Notes under the pieces: generated by a model
The model's input: the letters and a program-made list of their open reading frames with translations, nothing else
What the model was told of the DNA's origin: nothing
Databases searched by the model: none
Shown: positions 52,901 through 59,146 of the stretch, piece after piece
Numbering within the stretch: position 1 is the first letter of the stretch
Layout of the letters: the number at the start of each line of letters is the position of its first letter
From: JAABRU01 sp050180235
Lineage (GTDB): Bacteria; Desulfobacterota; Desulfobacteria; Desulfobacterales; Desulfococcaceae
DNA: 59,146 nucleotides
Direction: 5' to 3'
NCBI GenBank assembly: GCA_050180235.1
Contig: JBFXEJ010000025.1
Coordinates: 1 to 59,146, forward strand
Translations under genes and position numbers: made by a program

Positions 52901-53941
52901 TCCGCTGATATTGCAAACAACGGCAGGGAGGCGGTGGAGGCTCTCCGGAAAAAGCCCTATCATCTTGTTTTCATGGATATGCAGATGCCGGAAATGGACG
53001 GAGTTGAGGCAGCACTGCTAATCCGCAATCCGGATTCCGGGGTTCTGAATCCGGATGTCCCCATTGTGGCCATGACCGCAAATGCCACAATGGAAGACAG
53101 GCAGAAATGCCTTGATGCGGGAATGAATGACTATATTTCAAAACCGGTTGATCCGGATAAACTTCTTTCCTTCATCAGCATAAAGGGCAAAGCTGAGCTT
53201 TTGTCCGCCATGCAGCACAGTGATATTTCAGGCATGGCCTGCAACGCTTCCGCTGTGCAGACTGAAATTTTTGACTTTCAGGATTTCCTGAACCGGCTGG
53301 GCGGGAATGAATCAGCAGTGAAAAATTTTCTCAGGGAGATTCCCGATCATCTGGCAGGACTGATCAGACAGTTGAAGACAGCCTCGGACAGAAAAGATAC
53401 TGAAGTTATAAGAATGCACGCTCATTCCATCAGAGGAATATGCGGCAATATTTCGGCAAAAAGACTGACTGAGACTGCTTCCCAGATTGAACTTGAAGGT
53501 AAAACAGGTCAGATCTGCGGGATTTGTTCCCTGACGGAAAAACTGGAACAGGAACTTGCAGAACTGCATTTGGCACTTTCAGATATTTTTCCGGGAATTT
53601 TTCAGAAGACTGACGAATCAGAAGATGAAAAACTGTCTGAAATCATTTCTGAAGAAACAAAAATCCGTCTGCCGGAACTGATCCGTGTGCTGGAGGATGA
53701 ACTCATTCCGGAATGGGAAAAATACAAAGATCTGATTTACATTGACGGAACAGAGGCACTGGCTGAGAAACTGCAGTATCTTGCAGTTGAATACCAGATT
53801 GATTTTCTGTTCCCTTACAGCCGGAACCTGCTCAAAGCTGCCCGGAATTTTGATTTTGAAGGAATAGAAAAACTTGCGGCTGAATTTCCTGCGATTGTGG
53901 ACAGGATCAGGAAAAAAAACGTAATACCTGTTCGCCATTGA
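49991..53941 (+). CDS. Hybrid sensor kinase 4: 2 SBP, 1 PAS, HisKA, HATPase, REC, HPt
   Basis: 1316 residues. Signal peptide ~1-22, SBP domains ~36-258 and ~270-500, membrane span ~515-533, one PAS ~554-668, H697, receiver D996, HPt H1145 and the C-terminal helical domain. GAGG lies 7 nt before the ATG. Its stop is directly followed by a family B MITE. The shortest of the four SBP-type kinases: the number of PAS domains is the main difference among them. Confidence 0.93.
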   Translation: MKIILKIILLALIPALPAFLYAENPEPVSPAKSKDIHVISLNRNFPPLTFVNSEGKPAGLFVDMWELWSEKTGQKIEFLPSSWIKSIENLKNGSADIHSGLVITPENEQWMIFSQALYENSSCLFFPVKQGKILNIKELSGQKTGVVQNSSQEEWLRKNYPDIERVLFESTEAAILSARDGKIRAVADLYLSTSADITRLGLSGEFECSEDILYATEFHAGVLKENRELLNLIDKGFDAISDYELHEIEKRWISDPEKQHFPTLTTSVRLTPEEQAWLRQHPKIRVHAPDGYPPELFWKDNMFQGVLRDYADIISRRTGICFEFVNIPNALTDEKMLRHEIDMRYTFEIPERREQMLFTDPFVKFGWVIVSRSGSPFLGYLSRLRGRTVAVVKGMRIYKRMLKDYPGIRFHMVSSPLEGLESVASGDADVFINSPANTAYFIRREVMPYLRIDLLTEYPPESMMYGIRKDWPELLSIMNKGIAGITQDDRNAVFDRWIPLQVSHGPDWAEIRKWTAGIGGIILLIFGLTLYWNRKLVKEISERRRAEEALCESESKLSLVVDGIPDMLVYIKADLRYAFVNKAYSDWYGLSREDIVGKKIRDILPRDVYERSLPNYQHVLRGNTLFFENQTLNSEGRKSFVRVRMVPHRSEGQVIGFFASVIDITERKQAEEELKTAKEAAEAATRAKSEFLANMSHEIRTPMNAVVNMTRLLLDTDLKGEQRDYAETAMTSSEILLSLLNDILDFSKIEAGKLELENRNFSLKDMLESVVKIINLKACEKGLRLEHSIDPDVHPFVTGDPVRLCQILLNLMNNAVKFTEKGGITVRVSSEDQTDTHITVKFGVTDTGAGIPENRRDRLFQPFSQLDASTSRRYGGTGLGLVISKQLAELMGGSVGLESEPGKGSSFWFTAKMRKAEGKMFNDEYLMLKEKKTSDNSSFNIQNPEFRILLAEDNIPNQKVVLAILKKYGLSADIANNGREAVEALRKKPYHLVFMDMQMPEMDGVEAALLIRNPDSGVLNPDVPIVAMTANATMEDRQKCLDAGMNDYISKPVDPDKLLSFISIKGKAELLSAMQHSDISGMACNASAVQTEIFDFQDFLNRLGGNESAVKNFLREIPDHLAGLIRQLKTASDRKDTEVIRMHAHSIRGICGNISAKRLTETASQIELEGKTGQICGICSLTEKLEQELAELHLALSDIFPGIFQKTDESEDEKLSEIISEETKIRLPELIRVLEDELIPEWEKYKDLIYIDGTEALAEKLQYLAVEYQIDFLFPYSRNLLKAARNFDFEGIEKLAAEFPAIVDRIRKKNVIPVRH
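52748..52822 (+). repeat. In-frame palindromic repeat in kinase 4 linker (shortened)
   Basis: TGTTTAATGATGAATATTTG faces ATTCATCATTTAACATTC. It is shorter and more diverged than those in kinases 2 and 3, but at the same HATPase-REC boundary. Confidence 0.8.
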
Positions 53942-53944
53942 TTT

Positions 53945-54051
53945 TAGGTGATTTCCATTAATGATTATACCGTTTTTCGTAGGGTGGGCACGGCTTTTTG
54001 TGCCCACCGTTTCAGCAGGACGGCGGGCACAAAAAGCCGTGCCCACCCTAC
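53945..54051. mobile_element. MITE family B, copy 3 (right end missing)
   Basis: TAGGTGATTTCCATTAATGA at the left, then the two facing GTAGGGTGGGCACGGCTTTT units, ending in CCCACCCTAC. The right GGAAATC end is absent. Inserted 3 bp after the stop of kinase 4. Confidence 0.85.
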
Positions 54052-54155
54052 AATACTGTCAATTTTTTCTGTTTGATTAAAATATATTGTTTTTTAAGAA
54101 GCATGTTTTCAACAGCGATTTGGCATAACACGCAATTCTTTCAAGGGAGAAGAAT

Positions 54156-57100
54156 ATGATAAACAAATCAGTCCTGCTGTTAATTATCCTGCTCATGCAG
54201 GCTGCCGGAACTGCCTATGGCCAGAAGGCAGAGGAAACTCTGGTCATTGCCATGAGCCGGAATTTTCCGCCCCTGACCTTCATCAATGCAGAAGGCAAAC
54301 CCGCGGGGCTGTTTGTGGATATGTGGAAACTCTGGGCAGAAAAAACCGGACAGAAAATTGAATTTCTGCCTTCCGCATGGCAGGAAAGTATTGAGAATCT
54401 GAAAAACGGGGCCGCAGATATTCATTCCGGTCTTGCCCTTACTCCTGAACGCGAACAGTGGATGAGCTTTTCCCAGACCATTTATGAAAACCATTTTCAT
54501 CTTTTTTTCCCTGTGAATCATGGGAAAACCCTGTCTGTAAAAGAACTTGGGGGACAGAAGATCGGGGTTGTCCGGAATTCATCACAGGAAGAATGGCTGA
54601 GAAAAAATCACCCGGATATTGAACCGGTTCTGTTCAGCAGCACGGATGCGGCTTTGCTTGCTGCCAGAGAGGGAAAGGTTCGGGCAGTGGCAGATACATT
54701 TCTCAGCACTTCTGCGGATATTATGCGGCTGGGACTGGCCGGAGAGTTTGAATGCGGCAAGGATATCCTTTATACAAAAACATTCCATGCAGTGGTTTCA
54801 AAAGAAAACAAAGAACTTTCTGCTTTGGTTGATAAAGGATTTGATGCCATATCACATCAGGAACTGGCGGAAATTGAAAAGCGCTGGATACCTGACCCGG
54901 AGAAACGGTATTACCGGACAGATACAAAAAGAATCCGGCTGACTGATCCGGAAAAAACATGGCTGAAACAGAACAAATCCGTAAAAATTGCCATGCCGGA
55001 CAGCCTTGAACCTCTGTCCTTTGCGGATGAACACGGACAACTGCTTGGGATTATAGCGGATTATCTGAATATTCTCAGCAGCCGGACAGGCATGAAATTT
55101 GAACCGGTTTTTTCTTCCCTTTCCGATTTGTCCGAACGGATAAAAACACGGCAGGCTGATCTTATGCCGGGCTTCAGTATTCCATCAGCAGAATCTGCAA
55201 ATCTTACAATTCCATGTTTCACATTGCAGAGGGTGATCATCAACCGGGTGGACGAACCTTTTGTCAGAAATACCGATGATCTGAAAGGCAAAAAAATTGC
55301 TGCAATCAGGGATACCGTACTGCATCAGCACCTGCTGGAAAAACATCCCGGCATCAGAATTTATCCTGTCAGCAGCCATCTGGAAGGCCTGCACGCTGTT
55401 TCAGAAGGCAGCGCGGATGCGTACATCGGTTCCCTGTTAAGCTGCGGTTATCTGATTCAGAAGCATCATTTTGTGAATCTTAAAATAGCCGCACCCGAAG
55501 GGCATCCTGATTTTCAGTTCCGGTTTGCTGTACGCAGGGATCTGCCTGAACTGACAGCGATTCTCAGCAAGGCCATTGATACCATTACCCCGCAGGAACA
55601 TGATGACATATCCGGAAAATGGCTGTCTGTGCGTTATGAACATATTGCAGACTGGAAAACAGCAGGCCGGTGGATTGTTTTTTTCACTATCCTTCTGCTG
55701 ATAAGCCTTTTCTGGAACCGGCGGCTGGCAAAAGAAATTTCCGGGCGGAAACGGGTTGAGGAATCTTTGCGCCACAGTGAGGAACTTTTCCGCCAGTCCT
55801 TTGAAAACGCGAATGTCGGAGTATCCCTGGTGGGACTGGATGGAAGATTTCTGAAGGTCAACCCCAGAATGTGCGAAATGCTGGGTTATGAACCCCAGGA
55901 ACTGGAAAAAATGACTGTCAGTGATGTGGCCCATCCTGATGATTCAGATAAAAGTTCCGGGTTCATTCATAGATCTCTTGAAGGCCGGGCTGAGACTGAT
56001 GAATTTGAGAAAAAATATATTCACAGACAAAACCGTATTGTATGGGGCCGGGTCAGCAGCAGCCTTATCCGGGACGATAAAGGCAAGCCGTTGTATTTCA
56101 TTTCCCATGTGCGGGACATTACAGCGCGCAGGCAGACAGAGGCCGCCCTGCGGGAAAGGGAGGAAAATCTGCGGGCATTCTTTGATCTTGCAGGTGTAGC
56201 AATTGCCGCTCTTGATATAAAGGGAAGAATCATTCAGCACAACAGGTTAATGGAACAGATCCTGGGATATACGGCAGAGGAACTGAAAAATCTGCGGGGC
56301 AACGCCTTAAACCATCCGGATGATGTCCCGGTCACCAAAGAATATTTTGCTGATATTATTTCAGGAAAAACAGATTCCTTCCGGATGGAGAAAAGATATA
56401 TCCATAAAAACGGCTCTGTCGTATGGGCTGATGTGTCTGTAACCGCTATGAGGGATGAAAACGGCAGTGTGATCAGAATGGTTGCAGCCGGTTTTGACAT
56501 CAGCAAACGCAAACGTGCGGAAACTGAACTGCTGCGGCAGAAAGAGGAACTGCAGATCATTCTGGATTCTGTTCCCGCGGCTGTGTTTTACAAAGATGCT
56601 TTAAACCGGGTAATACGGGCCAACAAAAACTGGTGCCGTGTTTTCGGAGTGTCAGAAGATCAGATTATCGGCAAATCCCTGCATGAAATACTTCCCAAAG
56701 ACACCGCAGAACGTCTGTATCAGCAGGATATGGAAGTGATCCGAACGGGACAGCCAGTTAATATTCTTGAACCCCTTGAAACTGTGCAGGGCATACGCTG
56801 GTTTTCCACTGACAAGATTCCGGCCAGAAATGAAAATGGAAATATTACAGGCATTTTCGGTTTTGCATTGGATATTACCGAGCGCAAACAGGCGGAAGAA
56901 TACCGGAAACAGAACGAGGCCAGGCTGGAAAGTCTTCTGCGGATTTCACAGTACCGGACAGACAATACAAAAGAACTGCTGGATTACGCGCTTGCGGAAG
57001 CCATCCGGCTGACAGACAGCAGAATCGGATACATCTATTATTACAGTGAGGACAGAAAAGAATTCACGCTCAACACATGGTCACAGGATGTAATGAAAGA

Positions 57101-59018
57101 ATGCAGAATTACAGCACCTCAGATACTTTATCATCTTGATAAAACCGGAGTATGGGGCGAGGCTGTCAGACAGAGATGTCCCATTGTGATCAACGATTTT
57201 CAGTCTCCGAATCCCCTGAAAAAGGGCTATCCCGAAGGCCATGCCGCTCTTTACAGATTTCTCACTGTTCCGGTTATAATTGAAGGCAGGATTGTGGCTG
57301 TCACAGGTGTTGCAAACAAGTCATGTGATTATGACGATTCAGACTCACGCCAACTGATTCTTCTGATGGATTCGGTATGGAATATTGCGGATCGCAAAAG
57401 ATCGGAAGAGGAACTGAAAAAGGCAAAAGAGGAGGCTGAAGCCGCGACCCGTGCCAAATCCGAATTTCTGGCCAATATGAGTCATGAAATCCGCACTCCC
57501 ATGAATCCCATCATCAACATGACCCGGCTGCTGCTGGAAACAGAACTGAACCCGGAACAGCGGGAATATGCTGAAACAGTAATGACTTCAGGCGAAATCC
57601 TGCTCTCCCTGATCAATGACATACTGGATTTCTCCAAAATTGAAGCCGGGAAAATGGAACTGGAACACAGGAATTTTGATCTGCCGAATCTGCTGGATCA
57701 GGTTGATGATCTTCTGCGGGCAAAGGCCGTGGAAAAAGGACTTCGCATTGTCCGGCAGACAGCGGATGATCTGCCTTCCCGGTTCCGGGGAGATCCGTTG
57801 CGGGTGCGCCAGATTCTGCTCAATTTTGTCAACAATGCTGTCAAGTTCACCAATGAGGGTATAATTACCATCCGGGTTTTTTCAGAAAATGACGGAGATA
57901 ACCATGCAGTTCTCCGGTTTGAGGTGGCTGACACAGGTGTGGGGATTTCGCCGGAGCGTATGAAAAAACTGTTCAGACCCTTTTCCCAGGGGGATGCATC
58001 CGTATCCCGGCAGTTTGGCGGAACCGGGCTGGGGCTTGTCATATCCAAACAACTGGCAGAACTCATGAACGGAGAAGTGAGCGTGGAAAGTGAAGAGGGC
58101 AGAGGTTCTGTCTTCCGTTTTACTGCCCGGTTTGAAAAAGTAAAACCTCAGTCAGGTTTATCCGGAACTGAAACCCGATCTTTACCGGTTTCCGCTGTTT
58201 TCCAAAAGAAATTCAAAGGGGATATCCGAATTCTTCTGGCCGAGGACAATATCGCCAATCAGAAGGTGGCCCTGGCCATTCTCAGACAGTTCGGTATTTG
58301 TGCGGACACGGTCTGCAACGGCAGAGACGCTGTGGAGGCTCTTCGGAAGAATTTCTATGCTCTGGTGCTTATGGATGTGCAGATGCCGGAAACAGACGGA
58401 ATCACGGCCACGAAAATCATCCGCGACCCATGTTCCGGCGTGATTGATCCGCATATTCCGGTAATAGCCATGACCGCGAATGCAGGCAGGGAAGACCGGG
58501 AAAACTGTCTGTCCGCGGGAATGGATGATTATCTTTTCAAACCTGTTGATCCGAATGAACTCTTTGCAGTTCTTGTCAAATATATAAAAAATGCTGAGAT
58601 TTCGGAAACCGCGAATGAATATGTCTGCAAAGAAAAACCGCTTTCTTCCCCTGACAGATGTCCGGATTCTTCCTGCGATATTTTCAACCGGCAGGAATTT
58701 CTCAACCGCATTGGCGGAAACATGGAACTGTTTTCAGAACTGGTCAGAGAAATGCCTCACTATATATCCGAAGAAATCGGAAAACTGAAAACAGCTCTGC
58801 ATAAAAACAGCGCGGACGCGATCCGCCTGCACGCGCATTCTCTCAAAGGACTCTGCGCCAATTCATCCGCACACCGGCTGCGGGACATTGCTTTGCGGGT
58901 CGAAACCGCTGTCAAAGAGGGGCGCACAGAGCAGATGGATTCACTGTCCGGTGAACTGGATCAGGAATTTGCACTGTTTGCGGAGATTATATCGGAGACT
59001 TGCGGGATAACAGCATAA
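54156..59018 (+). CDS. Hybrid sensor kinase 5: 2 SBP, 3 PAS, GAF, HisKA, HATPase, REC, HPt
   Basis: 1620 residues. Signal peptide ~1-22, SBP domains ~29-255 and ~270-495, membrane span ~506-523, PAS ~538-660, 668-788 and 792-910, then a GAF domain ~927-1082 (GVWGEAVRQRCPIVINDF, VAVTGVANK). H1110 in MSHEIRTPMNP, receiver D1407 and HPt H1561 follow. Unlike kinases 1-4 it ends right after the HPt, has no repeat in the HATPase-REC linker, and its core is the most diverged, so it seems an older branch. GGGAG lies 8 nt before the ATG. Confidence 0.93.
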   Translation: MINKSVLLLIILLMQAAGTAYGQKAEETLVIAMSRNFPPLTFINAEGKPAGLFVDMWKLWAEKTGQKIEFLPSAWQESIENLKNGAADIHSGLALTPEREQWMSFSQTIYENHFHLFFPVNHGKTLSVKELGGQKIGVVRNSSQEEWLRKNHPDIEPVLFSSTDAALLAAREGKVRAVADTFLSTSADIMRLGLAGEFECGKDILYTKTFHAVVSKENKELSALVDKGFDAISHQELAEIEKRWIPDPEKRYYRTDTKRIRLTDPEKTWLKQNKSVKIAMPDSLEPLSFADEHGQLLGIIADYLNILSSRTGMKFEPVFSSLSDLSERIKTRQADLMPGFSIPSAESANLTIPCFTLQRVIINRVDEPFVRNTDDLKGKKIAAIRDTVLHQHLLEKHPGIRIYPVSSHLEGLHAVSEGSADAYIGSLLSCGYLIQKHHFVNLKIAAPEGHPDFQFRFAVRRDLPELTAILSKAIDTITPQEHDDISGKWLSVRYEHIADWKTAGRWIVFFTILLLISLFWNRRLAKEISGRKRVEESLRHSEELFRQSFENANVGVSLVGLDGRFLKVNPRMCEMLGYEPQELEKMTVSDVAHPDDSDKSSGFIHRSLEGRAETDEFEKKYIHRQNRIVWGRVSSSLIRDDKGKPLYFISHVRDITARRQTEAALREREENLRAFFDLAGVAIAALDIKGRIIQHNRLMEQILGYTAEELKNLRGNALNHPDDVPVTKEYFADIISGKTDSFRMEKRYIHKNGSVVWADVSVTAMRDENGSVIRMVAAGFDISKRKRAETELLRQKEELQIILDSVPAAVFYKDALNRVIRANKNWCRVFGVSEDQIIGKSLHEILPKDTAERLYQQDMEVIRTGQPVNILEPLETVQGIRWFSTDKIPARNENGNITGIFGFALDITERKQAEEYRKQNEARLESLLRISQYRTDNTKELLDYALAEAIRLTDSRIGYIYYYSEDRKEFTLNTWSQDVMKECRITAPQILYHLDKTGVWGEAVRQRCPIVINDFQSPNPLKKGYPEGHAALYRFLTVPVIIEGRIVAVTGVANKSCDYDDSDSRQLILLMDSVWNIADRKRSEEELKKAKEEAEAATRAKSEFLANMSHEIRTPMNPIINMTRLLLETELNPEQREYAETVMTSGEILLSLINDILDFSKIEAGKMELEHRNFDLPNLLDQVDDLLRAKAVEKGLRIVRQTADDLPSRFRGDPLRVRQILLNFVNNAVKFTNEGIITIRVFSENDGDNHAVLRFEVADTGVGISPERMKKLFRPFSQGDASVSRQFGGTGLGLVISKQLAELMNGEVSVESEEGRGSVFRFTARFEKVKPQSGLSGTETRSLPVSAVFQKKFKGDIRILLAEDNIANQKVALAILRQFGICADTVCNGRDAVEALRKNFYALVLMDVQMPETDGITATKIIRDPCSGVIDPHIPVIAMTANAGREDRENCLSAGMDDYLFKPVDPNELFAVLVKYIKNAEISETANEYVCKEKPLSSPDRCPDSSCDIFNRQEFLNRIGGNMELFSELVREMPHYISEEIGKLKTALHKNSADAIRLHAHSLKGLCANSSAHRLRDIALRVETAVKEGRTEQMDSLSGELDQEFALFAEIISETCGITA

Positions 59019-59058
59019 AATTTTTTGGTAGTGGTGCAAATCTGTTGATCCAAAAATT

Positions 59059-59144
59059 CCCCTCCCCTGGTGGGAGGGGTCAGGGGAGGGGGATAATCAG
59101 TGATGTTTTCACCCTCCCCCTGCCCCTCCCTCAAGGGAGGGGAG
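59059..59144. repeat. CTCCCCTGG-type inverted repeat after kinase 5
   Basis: CCCCTCCCCTGGTGGGAGGG and GGGGAGGGGG on the left face CCCTCCCCCTGCCCCTCCC and AAGGGAGGGG on the right. It probably acts as the end of the array's transcript. The unit may continue past the window edge. Confidence 0.7.
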
Positions 59145-59146
59145 AC

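Overview
The window reads as a chromosomal segment of a Desulfobacterales-type deltaproteobacterium (Desulfobacterota). This is inferred from gene content and style: a LDH-like malate dehydrogenase, a B12 lower-ligand locus under a cobalamin riboswitch, PilZ/MglA-type genes, very large multi-PAS hybrid kinases, many small toxin-antitoxin pairs, and abundant palindromic and MITE-like repeats. Species cannot be fixed from sequence alone.

Layout. Bases 1-5236 (mostly minus strand) are an accessory zone: a truncated nucleotidyltransferase with a small partner gene behind a promoter that carries a perfect 16-bp inverted repeat, a TPR histidine kinase with a divergent receiver protein, a VapBC-like pair, a damaged ribbon-helix-helix antitoxin, and four copies of a ~95-bp palindromic repeat. 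Bases 5236-15626 are largely housekeeping on the minus strand: a CARF-like/sigma-54 activator, gatB, a hotdog thioesterase, a PIN protein, cobT, a ThiC paralog that is probably the 5-hydroxybenzimidazole synthase BzaF (cobalamin riboswitch and intrinsic terminator upstream, cobT downstream), a Doc/AbrB pair, and a ParB-like gene overlapping purC. Bases 15732-18207 hold small hypothetical genes, an LMW-PTP-like protein and a lipocalin. Bases 18729-22024 form a probable operon of TPR-PilZ-like, MglA-like GTPase, DUF4388/cNMP-binding-like and PilZ proteins. mdh (plus) and uvrC (minus) converge. A polar amino acid ABC transporter (minus) is divergent from a GAF-like/class III adenylate cyclase (plus). 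Next come a Schlafen/AlbA-type ATPase and a ParA-like ATPase overlapping by ATGA, then a repeat-rich, gene-poor kilobase.

Bases 35060-59018 are one plus-strand array of five hybrid sensor kinases plus one periplasmic binding protein. Four kinases carry a signal peptide, tandem periplasmic SBP_bac_3-like domains, one membrane segment, 1-5 PAS domains (one also a GAF), HisKA, HATPase, receiver and HPt. The other has a Cache-like sensor and follows a branched-chain-type binding protein whose stop overlaps its start. No response regulator with an output domain is present, so the phosphate must leave to a regulator encoded elsewhere. The kinases are mosaic paralogs with near-identical tracts, and palindromic repeats are inserted in frame in the linkers between HATPase, receiver and HPt.

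The most interesting signals are the riboswitch-bzaF-cobT locus, repeat elements that are translated in frame or supply stop codons to genes, the SBP-kinase array, the CARF-like sigma-54 activator, and the AlbA/ParA ATPase pair. No tRNA, rRNA, CRISPR array or transposase was seen.
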